64,000 nt of DNA from Coriaria nepalensis (GCA_027186245.1 CP114495.1:7370501-7434500), one strand, 5' to 3'; shown: positions 47,331 through 59,241, numbered from the stretch's first letter. A program made the numbers and translations. Notes: a model not told the origin generated them from the sequence alone.

Positions 47331-48530
47331 AATGCGTGAGTTATTTAAAGGCGACACACACGAATATAATTCTATACTTAAACACAACTTTTATATAATG
47401 TAATGTAATATAATGACTAGACAGGCGGTCTACTCGCAGGTTACATAAAGTCCCCAACCCTAAACCAACCCATTACATAACACTACAAGCGATTTTGGCT
47501 TAAATGGGCTTTCGACTTTCATGGACGACAAAAAACCAAATGGCTTGAGTTTGGTAGGTAGGCGGGTTGCGCGGGCTAGCTTGCAGGACTTTCGCTCACC
47601 CTACTACAGACATTTTAAACCTTCTTAATAATAATAATAATAATAAAACATACAATAACAAATAAAAAACAAGGTATGAGTAAGAACATTGTATTCTATA
47701 TGTACTGAATACATCCCGTTGCACGGGAGAGGGGATAAGTAGGGTGTGCATTGATTGAGTGGCTTGAATTTGGGCAATTTCTATAACCAACTTAAATATG
47801 ATTGATTTTTGAAATATTTTGCCTTAACAACCCAAATGCCTTAGAAACATATCAAATATTCGGGCTGAGTTGGACATAACTTCACAAGTATCTCACTCAA
47901 TTTTATACAAGAACATCGTTGAATGAGGACTGAGGCAACCAAAATGTTGTTTTCAGATCTAAAGAAGGATTGAAAGATGTTAGTTAACATCATAATATTT
48001 TCTTTCATGCCTTTATTGTAAGTGAAATTAACTTAGGATGAATACACTTACATGAGTAATTAATTGAATTTGATTGAATTCTAAATGATGGAAGTGTATT
48101 TAGAAATTCATTAATTGATTTTTTTTGGTGAAAATTTATTGCATAGTATGTTCTTGCATATTTTATATCGAACTCTAATGGATGGTATTACATCTTTAAG
48201 GATGAAACAACTTCGTTTAAAAATGAAGCCCTCTAATTATAGAAATAAGTGAGAAGTTCAATATTATTTAGAAACTAATCAAGCAATTTTGTAAAATTAT
48301 ATAAGAATTTTTATATAAGGAATAAACTATTTAACCTCTTTTTCTGTCTTTTTCTCTCTATTTATATGAACTATTTAACCTATATATATTAATTTTATTT
48401 GATTCAATTTGACCGATTTCTTTCAAATTTATTTTCCAGTCAAATTTTTCGGGTTGAGTTTAGACTAACGCGTAACCAACTCAATACATATTAAATTCGT
48501 GAATTTCAGTTGATTGGTTCAGTTTTTTGC
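47331..48530. other. Intergenic; hAT-like GC-rich patch, no gene seen
   Basis: AT-rich sequence. Between about 47420 and 47600 the text (GGTAGGCGGGTTGCGCGGGC) resembles the GC-rich subterminal sequence often seen in decayed plant hAT elements, and 47705-47725 holds the imperfect palindrome CCCGTTGCACGGG. Neither allows a firm call. Confidence 0.35.
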
Positions 48531-48538
48531 TATAAATA
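48531..48538 (+). promoter_or_regulatory. TATA box of the twin-CX7C gene
   Basis: TATAAATA lies 65 bases upstream of the ATG at 48596, a normal TATA-to-start spacing for a short-leader plant gene, and supports the reality of the small ORF. Confidence 0.6.
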
Positions 48539-48595
48539 AGAGCATTCGGACAATGAAATTCAAATAAGAAACACCTACATTCGAGCTAGCTAGAG

Positions 48596-48982
48596 ATGGA
48601 TGTAAATTTTTCTAGACTGATAAAGGCAATAATATTAGTATGGATCATACTACAACTTCTACACGAGCTTTCCGGCGAGCGGATTTCTCTTAGAGATCTC
48701 AGCCTTCAAGTTCAAGACCTCCAAAGAAACTACCGGCACATTTCAATCAAAAGACAGTGCGTTGATGAGGTTCTTGTACCTTGTGCAAATTCAAGCAGAT
48801 CGGTTGAAGCGTTCAGAATGTGTTTTAGGCTAAAAATGAAGAAATGCATGAGCAGAAGATCGAAATGGCAGAGCTGCATCGATCAAACCCTCTTACCTTG
48901 TGCAAAAAGGAGCAACGGTCCCAACGAGTTCAAAAAATGTTTTCAGACACGTATGCTAGATTGCATGACTAGAAGAACTTAA
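48596..48982 (+). CDS. Small secreted cysteine-rich protein with two C-x7-C-x12-C-x7-C modules
   Basis: I recognise no named family. The 128-residue single-exon ORF begins MDVNFSRLIKAIILVWIILQ, with a hydrophobic segment at about 8-23 that looks like a signal peptide. The rest has eight cysteines in two identical frames: Cys55, 63, 76, 84 and Cys94, 102, 115, 123, that is C-x7-C-x12-C-x7-C repeated with a 39-residue period. The modules are alike outside the cysteines (CVDEVLVPCA and CIDQTLLPCA; AFRMCFRLKMKKCM and EFKKCFQTRMLDCM), so one arose by duplication of the other. The protein is strongly basic. An 8-residue cysteine spacing fits one helix face, so each module could form a disulphide-stapled helical hairpin (inference), like alpha-hairpinins, which use CX3C. 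A secreted defence or signalling peptide is possible but unproven. A TATA box lies 65 bases upstream. Confidence 0.75.
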   Translation: MDVNFSRLIKAIILVWIILQLLHELSGERISLRDLSLQVQDLQRNYRHISIKRQCVDEVLVPCANSSRSVEAFRMCFRLKMKKCMSRRSKWQSCIDQTLLPCAKRSNGPNEFKKCFQTRMLDCMTRRT

Positions 48983-50505
48983 ACTAGAAAGTTGGGAGCT
49001 AAGTCACGAAATTGATTTGGTCGATGATGATCATAACACGTGAATTGAATTTATTAATTCTCATATTTTTTTTTTATTATTAAATCACATGTATCATTAT
49101 TGTTTTTGAATGGTAAAACATTTTTACTCTTAAATCACATGTATCAAAGTCTAATATCTTCATTTCATTTCGAAAACAAATGTATCTAAAAATTGAAATT
49201 GAAATGAAGGATGACAAGTCCAAAAACAGATGAGGTATCTGTTTTCTAGTATTGTCTATAGAAATGACATATCAAATCTTAAGCAACGGCGGATCCACGT
49301 CCGGGTATGTGGGGTTATTGCCCCGGACCTTTTTGCAAATAATTTTTTAAAAATGTGGGGTCAATATTAATAATTTTTGTATAACTTATGGTTTAATTGA
49401 AATTTTTAAAAACTTTTATTATTATTATTATTTTCTTCTTTTTGCAAAATTTAGGTGCTGAAATTTTCAATACATCCCTTCAAAATTTTCTATAGCCTGC
49501 ATAGTAATTTTTCTTACAAATCAGCCTCTATATTAAAAAATATTCGAATAAAATGAAAGAAGAGAGAATGCAAAATTATGCAAGATGTTAAACCTAACCA
49601 TAATCTTACAATTAGCAGGAATCAAGTTTAAGAAATCCGGTTAAAAAACAGCTAAAAAACGAATTAACCAGTCATTAGCTTGATAATCGACATTAACTTA
49701 TTCTCAAACGCCGCTTAAATGCCAATTTCGAATTATTATAATTAGAAATTTTGGAGATCAAATGATCCTTGAATAACATGAAGAGGAAGATGACGGTTCA
49801 TTGTAACATTGAGACCTTAACAAGTATTCGATATTTGTAATAAAACCTTTCCTTCAATCGAAGTGTCCTAATTAAGTCCGATTCCATTGCTTTTCTTCAA
49901 AAGCCATCAACCGTACTTGTGAGGGTGATCTAGCCAAATGGCAATTTAGTTTCCTAAAGAAAACAATAATGATAATTAGTTCGACATTATTAAATTAAAC
50001 ATATAAAAAAGCATATTATTGTTAATTTCTTTTGAATTCAAGGTGAAGAAGTTTAGATAAGACTATATATGTTGTTGGTTGTGTATATTAAAATTACAAG
50101 TAGATGCTTCATGCTACGTGTAAGAAAGATTATTTACTTTTCTGAATTCATACTTATAATGACCAATATGCATGTAGTTTGGACTTCTCACATCACAAGT
50201 ATCGGCAAGCATCAACATTGAAAATTGGATGAGGTGTAATGAATAATTTTAGTAGTAGCAATGAGAGTCCTACTTCAAAAATGATTAAACATTTAGCCTA
50301 AAATAATATGATGTTAAATATTACTTTATTAGAAAGTATGTAAACTAAGGCCTATTGCACCTGATCATTTTGGAGTACGATCGAAGATAACTACGCAAGG
50401 TTATCATGTTACTCTACCGTGATGAAACTTGTGAATTCGAATACTGTCACTGAAATTCAGATGGATGGATAAGGAAGATTTCCTTATTTTTGTCAAAGAT
50501 TTTAT
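48983..50505. other. Intergenic, with a possible hAT-type transposon end
   Basis: No gene seen. Near 49285 the phrase AACGGCGGATCCACGTCCGG resembles the GTGGCGGATCCAG termini common in plant hAT (Tip100-like) elements, followed by GTGGGGTTATTGCCCCGGACC. No second terminus was found, so this is a tentative relic. Confidence 0.4.
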
Positions 50506-51100
50506 GGCATTCATTAAGGGATTCCGTTTAATATGAAAGGTTATTAGTATTAATGGGTCATTTTTGAAGGGTAAATACAAAAGGACGCTTCTAACTATAA
50601 CAACACAACATGGTAATAAGCAACTACATTCGTTAGCATGAGTTATAGTCGATTTGGAGAACGAGGTATCGTAGACTTGGTTCTTGACTAAGCTTTGAGA
50701 AATAATACAAGATACTTTCAATTTGGTGATTATTTCAGATCGAGCACAAAGCATTAGAAATGCTATACAAAGTGTTTACCCAAATTCTAAACATAGTGCA
50801 TGTATTTGGCATATCGGGCAAAATATCAAGTCAAAATTTATGAGTGGTGGAATGACTTCTCTATTCAAAGCGGCATCTAAAACATATACAATAGAAGATT
50901 TCAATAAATACTTATTTGATATCATAAGATCGCATCCTAGTGTGGCATTGTACGTGGAGGATATTGGTTTTGAACACTGGTCAATAGCTCATTTTCATAG
51001 ACTTAGATACAATATCATGACAAATAACAATTATGAATCGCATAATATTATATTCAAGGATGCGCGTGAATATCTAATTGTAGCATTGCTCTAAAGTATT
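50506..51100 (+). pseudogene. MULE (MuDR-type) transposase pseudogene
   Basis: One reading frame gives the MuDR transposase core: INGSFLKGKYKRTLLTITTQ, the first catalytic Asp region with its Asp replaced by Asn; then NKQLHSLA; then after stops LVIISDRAQSIRNAIQSVYP with the second Asp; and SKHSACIWHIGQNIKSKF. Stops occur within the first 70 codons (about 50639, 50672 and 50696), and the protein is truncated after EYLIVALL at 51094. Zinc finger and N-terminal parts are absent. It is a dead fragment of an element different from the FAR1-type relics elsewhere in the window. Confidence 0.85.
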
Positions 51101-53224
51101 AGAAAATACATTTAGAAAGATCTGTAAGTCTAGTTTCAAATGCGACTGACGGTTTATAATTTTGATATCTGATGAAAAATATATTAAGGATTTAATGAAC
51201 AATGATTATGAACTCGTTGAATAGGAATAGACAATTTTGAATTAACCTTAACAGGTCCATGGCCATTATCCATTATATTCATAATGACTTTTTCATTCAA
51301 CGTTGATATTGTAAACCACCAGTTGCATTTGAAATTAGACTACCAGAGCTTTCTATACAGATATATTACGTTTTCTGAAAATTAGTAAATTTCTCATAGT
51401 GAGTGAGATAAAATGAATGAAATTTGAATTATGATGACGATGCATATACACAACTTATTTTATTATATTATAACTTTTTTATTTCAATTCAAAATCGCAA
51501 ACTACGTGCATATGAAAGTAGACTTCCATATCTTTCCAACAGTATAGAGCACGTCACATAACTTCAAGTAAAACGTTTACAATAATTAAAAAAAAATTAT
51601 TAACAAATATATGAAGGACAAACCCGTTGAACTCAACGGGTCTAAAAGCTAAACCCGCAGCTCAATGGATATGAAAGGTTAGGACTGTATTCTTTTTTTC
51701 ATCTGTGTGTAGATGAAGAAGAAAAATGGTTTGATGCCGAATGGGTGACGTGGGTTGTTGGCTAATGAAAGAGAAGGTAAAGATTCGGTCATTGAGTTTG
51801 CGTGATCCCAATCGTTTGATGAAGGGAAAAAAGAACAAGAATAGTTGAGGTCATTTCCTCTTTCAATGTTTTGTTTAAATAAATTAAAATATACCTTTTA
51901 AGGATATTTTACAAGAAATTAACAATTTGAGACATATTTCAAAATAGTTATCTAAATATATTGTTATTCTCAAATTTTCTCATGAGAAAATGAAGGAAAA
52001 AAGTTTATTAATGTGGATATAAATTTATAAAGAAAAAAATGTTTGAGTTTGTAGTTAAGTTTATAAACTTAAATTATTTTTCTAGGAAAAATATCCAAAA
52101 CTTAGCATAAATTATAATAAATATTCAAAATATATAGAAATCATAATGAATATCTAATTCTAAGTTTAAACTATAATGAATTAAAAATTAATGAAATAAT
52201 TATGTGTATATCATATGATTACTAAATAACTATTAAAATTCTAAATTTGAGCTAATTTAATTTTTTTATTTATATTTTTAGCTCCTATAATTAAAAATTG
52301 ATATTTTTTAAATCACTTTTTTATTTCTTTTCTATTTTCACCTCATCCACCAATGTTAACGCCAACATAACAATATAAATATATTTTCCATTCAAAATTT
52401 TTTAATCCTTTTTTTTTTTCATTTTTCTGACCTAACCACCACTAAACCACTACTACCTTCTCCGCATCACTTACCTCCATCAGAAATCTCTCTCTTTGAA
52501 TAATTGAGATCACAGGACTATTTTTCGATCTTTTAATTTTTGCGAATCCAACCATTAACTAGGTCATGTAATCCATGTTGTACATAGAGAGAGAGAGATT
52601 TCCAATTATTCGGTTTTAGTGGTGGTTGTGTTGAAAAAAAAAAAGAAGATAAAAGTTGAACAAGAGAGAGAGAGTAAAGATATTAAATTTGAATGAATGA
52701 GATAAAAGTATAATTTTTTTTATTTTAGTATAGGTTAGTAGTAGTTGTAGCGGAGGATGGTGGTGGTGGTCAGTGAGGTGGAAATAGAAAAAATAAAAAA
52801 ACTGAAAAGTTGAGTAAGAATATCAAATTTAAACTAAATAGGATAAAAAAAAAAATATAATATTTTAATGGAAAACTAGTATTTTAATAATAATTTAACA
52901 ATATGTGAAATGAATATAATTATTTTATCCAAATTTAATAAAATTAAAGATTTATTATAATTTCTATATATTTTGAATATTTATCATAATTTTTTATACA
53001 TAACTTGAAATGTACTAATATTGTTTATTTTTACTATTGCCTCTGAATTGATTTTTAATATAAGATGTCGTATTTTAGATTCTTTTAAAAATAGTTTAGC
53101 TTCATAAACCGTAGAAATAAGTGTAAGCTCTTAAAATTAGTTTAGATCACTCATTTTTGTTAATTAGAATATTTCAATAAAAGAAATTAAAGATTTAAAA
53201 AAGCTTGATATGTAACACTTTTAT

Positions 53225-53263
<39 letters not shown>

Positions 53264-54268
53264 AATTTTTAATTTTTATATATTAATAATTTGACATATC
53301 TTTTTATTCTAAATATTAAAAATAAGTTAAAAGAACATGGACTTCCAAGGTCGACTCTCCCTTTAGTCGACTTAGGTAATTGCTAAGGCACCAAAATTTT
53401 GAGATATATTATATATTTATAAGAAAATAAAATGATTCTATAAATAAATAAAATAAAAAATTCGGCCTCCCGCACTTTAATTTTAGACACTTTCATTACT
53501 ATTAATATATTACTATATAAAAGGATCCCAAATTAAAATTGGCTTAAGGTTACAATCAAGCTAGAGTCGTCTCTGTTGACTTCATCTTCCAATCAAGCTA
53601 AGCCGCCTTTGTTGACTTCATCTGATTACTATACCAACTTCTATAAATAAATTACTAATTAATATTAATTATTTTATCTTATAAATAAAAAATTTTGAGA
53701 AATTATTCGACCCGACTAAATCCAATCGGGTTTGTTTCAAAATCGATCCAAACCCGAAAAAATAGGTCCGAAAAAATCGTCTAAATTTAGGTGGATTATT
53801 AAACTTATTCTTAAAGTTTAGATGGTAATTCTAATCTCTTTGTAATTTTAGCAAAATCTCTAGTGATCAAATAATAATTTATAAAAATAGAAGGGATCAA
53901 ATTGTAATATCAATATCCCTTAAAAGAATACAATCATAATTTTACCCTAATATTTTATATCTTTTAAAATTTTGATTCCATTTTATAATTAATGTAATTC
54001 TATTATTTTATATTATTTCCATAATTAAAAAAATAAATAGATAAAGGGTAGATAGATGAAATTAGTAGCTTTTTTTTTTTTTCTTTGGCTATAACTAACT
54101 TTCTTGAATTCATGATTTAGCAGCACACAACTCACTAGAAAGGTCCTGGCAGCCATTCAAAAACCTCACATTTTGGTCCCACATACATAAACAATCACAC
54201 TTCACACTTGACATAAACTTTTCCTCAAAAAATACAACAATTTATACGCACAACAGAAATGATTTCAT
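51101..54268. other. AT-rich intergenic, no gene seen
   Basis: More than 3 kb without a supportable gene. It contains (TA)n plus T-run near 53230-53265, GT/GA-rich patches near 52740-52770, and at 53330-53500 a phrase (GTCGACTTAGGTAATTGCTA, then GGCACCAAAATTTTGAGATA) that recalls non-autonomous hAT sequence. The last part is the 3' UTR side of the WEB gene. Confidence 0.45.
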
Positions 54269-56137
54269 TCATATGGGCTCCTCACTTGGAAGGTAAGAAA
54301 CAGACCTGCCCGCGACCCACTTCTTCTTTCTATGAAAGACACCTCTCAGATTGAGCAACAGAATCTTCTTCGACAAGAACTTCCCTTTCTCCAACTTCCG
54401 CCCCTCAATCACTTTCACTTCCGGAATCTTCTTCTGAACCACACTCGACATTTCCATTCCCTCCGAAGCATGGGAAGCAGCCTTCTTCCATTCTAGTTCA
54501 CGCCACCTTTTAAGCTCTCCCTCCACCGCCTTCTTTGCTGCTTCCGCCATCTCAGCCCTATTCACCGCTTCCTCGGTCGCCAACTTTATTTCCTTTATCT
54601 CCTTCCGACTCATTTCCAACTTCCTCAAAACCTCATTTTCACTTGCCTTAACTGCTTCCACCTGAGCATTTGCTGCTTCCACTTTCATTTCCATTACCAA
54701 ATCCGACTCCTCCACTTTCCGGTTAAATGACTCGAATTCTTCACTTGAAATCATGATCTTAGAATTAGACTTGGAAATCAAAGCACGAGCCGCATTGGTC
54801 GTCTCGGAAAATGCCTTCATTTGGTCTAGAGCTCTTGCTTCTGCTGTTTTGGATTCCTCTGCTTCTGCCATAGCAATGGTTAGATTCTTCTCCGCCTCTT
54901 CCAATTCAGCTTTAGTCACTTCAACTTCTCTCTTTAATTCTTTTGATTTATTCTTCATCTCCTCTGCTTCTCGCCTTGCATTTGCCATTTCATATGATAA
55001 TTGATTAAGAGTTGACATCATTTCTTCATAAGCTCCTCTTGCTTTAGATTCTTCTAACAAATACATTTCAAGCTCGGATTTACTTTTTCGGAGCTTGAAG
55101 TGTAAATTTCCGGCAATTGATTCAGTTTCTGCCTCTTTCTCCTTCATTAGATCATGCTCTTTCTTTACATTCTCAAGCTCTAATTTAAGCCTGTCCAGCG
55201 AGTTTCTTAACGAGCTTTCCTCTTCTGCTACCCTTTGCAATGTGCTTTTCGCATCATCTAGCTCTAAAGTGACAGTTTTCACAGAGTCTAAATCCGAAGC
55301 CCTTGCATTCTCCATTTCCTTTTGTAACGACTCAATTTGGTTCATAGTTTGAGCTAACTGTGTCTCAAGATTTGTTACGAGTTCATGATCAAACTCTTTC
55401 TCCAAAGCACGTAACTTACTTTCGGAATCTTTTAGGGTTTTCTTATAATACTGTTTAAGGATACCCTTTTTAGAAAATATCTCCTCCTGCTTTTCTTTGG
55501 CGTGAGAAGAAGCAAGACTTACCTGCTCAATGGATTCCTTGACAGCCGAAATTTCCTTAGATAGCTCAGAAGCTCTCTCCTTGTTAGCTTTAACTTCCTT
55601 GTCAGCTTCTAAAGCTTTCTTCAAGGCAGCCATTTTAGATTCCAGACAAGCATCGGAATGTTCACGGAATCTCCTTAATTCCTTCTTCGCAGCATCAAGC
55701 TCAGAAATCACATTTTTGTACTCTTCTCTTACGATCTCCAAGTCTTCTTTCCAAGCAAGCCCCCCACCCTCATTTGCTCGATTATTTGCAGCCTCCATTG
55801 CCTTAACTAAAGATTCCTTGGATTCAGTAAGAGAACTTAGCTTGTAAGTAAGTTCATCAACAGTTCTTGTGGTCTTTTCAAGCTCGACAAGTGCTTGAGA
55901 TTTCGTGCTCTCTGCATTCTTTAACTCTTCCTTTAACTTATTCAGCTCGTTCCCGGCACAGTGGAAATGTGTCTCCTTGGCCAATACTCGATCTGTAGAA
56001 TGATGTTTGACTTTCTTTATGGCTCGGTTTTGATCACAGAAAGAACTTCTTCCAAATAGTGACACTGCATCCTTTACAGATTGAAAAGGAGCCCTTGTGT
56101 CTATCTCCCCCACCTCAGGTTTTGTGATCGTCGTCAT
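54269..56137 (-). CDS. WEB family coiled-coil protein (At5g55860/TREPH1-like)
   Basis: WEB proteins (DUF827) are plant-specific coiled-coil proteins; WEB1 acts in blue-light chloroplast movement and At5g55860 (TREPH1) is a touch-regulated phosphoprotein (family knowledge). This exon encodes 622 residues from the ATG at 56137 (MTTITKPEVGEIDTRAPFQS). The N-terminal VGEIDTRAPFQSVKDAVSLF is the signature of the family. It is followed by almost continuous heptads rich in Glu, Lys and Ala to about residue 570 (for example LNKLKEELKNAESTKSQALV, AKKAVEGELKRWRELEWKKA). The C-terminus (LNLRGVFHRKKKW, SYLPSEEP) also matches the At5g55860 group. The coding part has no intron. A canonical acceptor at 56188-56189, just upstream of the ATG, shows a leader intron. 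The leader exon is tandemly duplicated at 56480-56889. Confidence 0.94.
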   Translation of the reverse strand: MTTITKPEVGEIDTRAPFQSVKDAVSLFGRSSFCDQNRAIKKVKHHSTDRVLAKETHFHCAGNELNKLKEELKNAESTKSQALVELEKTTRTVDELTYKLSSLTESKESLVKAMEAANNRANEGGGLAWKEDLEIVREEYKNVISELDAAKKELRRFREHSDACLESKMAALKKALEADKEVKANKERASELSKEISAVKESIEQVSLASSHAKEKQEEIFSKKGILKQYYKKTLKDSESKLRALEKEFDHELVTNLETQLAQTMNQIESLQKEMENARASDLDSVKTVTLELDDAKSTLQRVAEEESSLRNSLDRLKLELENVKKEHDLMKEKEAETESIAGNLHFKLRKSKSELEMYLLEESKARGAYEEMMSTLNQLSYEMANARREAEEMKNKSKELKREVEVTKAELEEAEKNLTIAMAEAEESKTAEARALDQMKAFSETTNAARALISKSNSKIMISSEEFESFNRKVEESDLVMEMKVEAANAQVEAVKASENEVLRKLEMSRKEIKEIKLATEEAVNRAEMAEAAKKAVEGELKRWRELEWKKAASHASEGMEMSSVVQKKIPEVKVIEGRKLEKGKFLSKKILLLNLRGVFHRKKKWVAGRSVSYLPSEEPI

Positions 56138-56479
56138 CTTCTCATGTCTTTCTCCATCATCCAAGAAAAACAGCAGATTTCTCAACTCTGCAAGAATTCC
56201 AAAGAAAATTTGAATTAATTATTAAGCTTCAGGAGAAAAAAAAATCAACGGAATCAGTGAAAAATAACTAGAACAATTTTTGGGGGGATTTTTTTCTTTT
56301 TCTTGAGAAAAAATTAAAATTGTGTTAAGTCGGAATTGGGATTGAAAATTGAAACAATATATGATCGATTCAGTTCCTAATGATAACTCCCCTTTCTTGG
56401 GTTTCTCCAAGAAAACTCTCCCTATTCTCATATGATCGATTCAGTTCATATGAGCTTAGAAGATGATGATGATGATGAT

Positions 56480-56889
56480 GATAATATATATATATATAGT
56501 GTAATGATATAGATGAAAGAGAAGGAGAAGAGCATATACCTGGGCGTAAGCGGGCATGATCGTCTCAAGAACAAGAACGAAATACTCAGAGCAAAAGGAG
56601 GAGGCGAGGAAGAGCGATGAAAGAAGTTGGGGAGTGCAGGCGAGTCAATGCTTGTGAATTGAAATGAAGCAAACCGTTGAATATATATATATATACATAT
56701 ATATATAGTGTAATGATATAGATGAAAGAGAAGGAGAAGAGCATATACCTGGGCGTAAGCGGGCATGATCGTCTCAAGAACAAGAACGAAATACTCAGAG
56801 CAAAAGGAGGAGGCGAGGAAGAGCGATGAAAGAAGTTGGGGAGTGCAGGCGAGTCAATGCTTGTGAATTGAAATGAAGCAAACCGTTGA
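56480..56889 (-). repeat. Perfect tandem duplication (period 209) of the WEB-gene leader exon and promoter
   Basis: The block from GTGTAATGATATAGATGAAA (56499) to GCAAACCGTTGA (56680) is repeated at 56708-56889 with no difference that I can see, separated by an AT microsatellite. On the gene strand each copy holds a possible first exon ending CTTACGCCCAG, with GTATAT as donor (exon ends 56540 and 56749). Each also has a short upstream ORF ATG (56557, 56766). Splicing either to the acceptor at 56188 gives the six codons MPAYAQ plus Ser and stop, so this is leader, not coding sequence. Confidence 0.9.
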
Positions 56890-59241
56890 CTACTTCAAAT
56901 CAAAATTAATCAGAATTAAATTGTCATGTCTGTACTCTGTACTGAGGTATAGATTAGAAGAACGGACTTATTGTCAAAAAGTTATAGAAATCGTTTTATG
57001 CCCGAATAATTAAAGGAAAATAAAATTACCCCCCTACAATTCTATTAATATCCAACTCGACCCACATGATAGTGAAACTTGCAACGGATCTAATCGACGA
57101 AGTGATATAAAACTAATTAAAAATGATTTTTTTAAAAAAAATGAAAAATACGATTGCATTGAACACTATTGAAATTAGGGTTTAGTAAAATTTCAATTTT
57201 CAGCAAAACCGAATTGAAACCGATCGAAACCGAAACTACAACTGGCTCGGTTTTTCACTAATTTGGCCATAAAAACTGATCGAAACCGAACCGGTATTAG
57301 ACTGGTCGGTTTCGATCAAAACGGGTCGATTTTTCAAATTTTCATATTAATATATATTTTTTCATTTCTACTTAAGTCATAATGTATAATTTTTACATTA
57401 TTTAATAATTTATTTTATATAGTTACCTCCATTAAATATCATTTTTGAAGAAAATTCAATATTATAACAACTAAAAATATCATTTTACATTAATATCATA
57501 ATCAAAATAATATTCAAACATATCATAAATTTATAATCCAAATGAGCATAAATCAGGTCAAACGATTTTTCATACTAAACGCATAAATAATCCACTTATC
57601 ACATTTCAATTTATAAATTATTTTGCTTAAACAAGAGTTTTAAACTTATACATACACGATAAACACTAAAATATAAATTTGGAGTTAGAATTCATTTGGG
57701 GTTAAGGTTAAAATTATAATTAAAAAAATTAAAATTTCAATCGGTATACCGAAACCAATCAAAACACCGACAACCGATTTAATCAAAACTATTTCGGTTG
57801 ATTTCGATCAGTATTTTTTTTTTCTTTTACTCACCCGTAATTGAAATCGGGATTTAGGATTAAACAGGTTACCGTTTTAAGTTGTGGAAAAAAATAAGGA
57901 TATAATTGTCATTATTTCTGAATTTTTTTATATCAAGGGTAATTTAACAATTTCGTATTTTTATTTTATTTTTTTAATAATAAAATGAAAAAATGAATCA
58001 TTTTGTCAATAAAAACCTTTTTGGGATTGAGTTTTAAAAAACCTTTCCATTTAAAGCCCAATTTGCAATGGGCCCTTCAAAGATATTCCTTCTTTTAAGA
58101 CATTTTCATTTATTGTTTTTCTGAAATGAATTTTATTTATTTCATTAGTAAAATTTTTTTAATTTTCCATTAATGGTGACAATTATTGATGTTAACATCA
58201 CATTTATTACTTTATAATTTATTGATATTTACATTAAAAAAAAACAAAAATAAAAAACAAAATAAACTTTTAACAAATACAAAACAAAATAAAATTTTAA
58301 ATTATACTTAGATTACTGATACACCATAAACCCGATCGCCGATCAGTGTGGGTTGATCTGACCAGGCCTAACACTATAGTAACTGATCTGATCTCGTCAA
58401 ACTGATCCCGATCGGCGATCAATGGGGACTGATCTGGGCCAAACACTACCGTGACTAACTGATCTGACCGTGATCAGATCAGATGGTTTGACTAGCCCTA
58501 TAAGTCCACCACCACCTTCTATATGTGTTTGAACAACTTAGATAAAAAAAAAAAAAAAAAACCAGTTTAGATTGTTCAGACTTACACTCAATTTTCCGTT
58601 ATTCAAAGTCAGATTTATGAGTGGTGCATGAAAGGCAGAGGTGACGGTCTATGCCCAGCGCAACGGCATTGCAAACGGGACCTTAAAAAATAAAAAGAGA
58701 GTTTTGAGGATACTATCCGTTTCTAGACTACAGATATTCAACCTCGTCTTCCTTCCTCAATTTGGTTCATATTCACAGAAAAAAAAAATCATCTTAGAAA
58801 TTTGTGCCCATATGTTTCCTATTTAGTAATCAACAAACGTTGTTTCGGAGAGTAAACTATAACCAAACTTAGACAAGTAACCGTCTATTAAATGCCTAAT
58901 TGGTGAGTGATAGAGAACTCTGCTTATCATGAAACCTTTGAACAAAAGAGAACTAGATAGTTTTGCTAATTTGCTTTCTGTTGAAACTCTAATGATAGAA
59001 ACCGTGATACCGCAATTTACCAAACTTTCAGTTTGACAAAGTTCCGTCATAGCAAACAATTTTCGAAACTTTACCAAACTCCAGTTTAACAATCAATAAT
59101 TCAAACTGGCACGCAATTCATTGACTAGATATCCCATTATTTATATAGGGCACCAGATTCAGTAATAGATGCTTTACTTACTTCTGTAGCGTATATACCA
59201 GAGAAGAGCTGAGGCTGCAATTGGGGCTCGATTTTTAATGT
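56890..59241. other. Intergenic with ACCGAAACCGA-type inverted sequence and a GATC-rich repeat
   Basis: No gene seen. Between about 57180 and 57850 two patches rich in ACCGAAACCGA motifs (57190-57330 and 57735-57820) flank a 400-bp AT-rich core, as in decayed non-autonomous hAT elements. At about 58325-58495 is a GATC-dense imperfect direct repeat. The segment 58560-59240 includes the 3' UTR side of the dioxygenase gene. Confidence 0.45.
58325..58495. repeat. GATC-dense imperfect tandem repeat, about 76-bp period
   Basis: CCCGATCGCCGATCAGTGTG near 58331, then AACACTATAGTAACTGATCT, is followed by CCCGATCGGCGATCAATGGG near 58407, then AACACTACCGTGACTAACTG. The two halves run in parallel and are packed with GATC palindromes (about a dozen in 170 bases). 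It is not coding. Confidence 0.75.

Noticed and set aside
47705..47725. Palindrome CCCGTTGCACGGG as a Helitron or MITE hairpin
   Set aside because: No CTRR end, TIR or second copy in the window.
56446..56766. Minus-strand 106-codon frame starting MPAYAQ
   Set aside because: It reads through the WEB leader, the intron donor and an AT microsatellite twice; only the first six codons could be translated, as a uORF.
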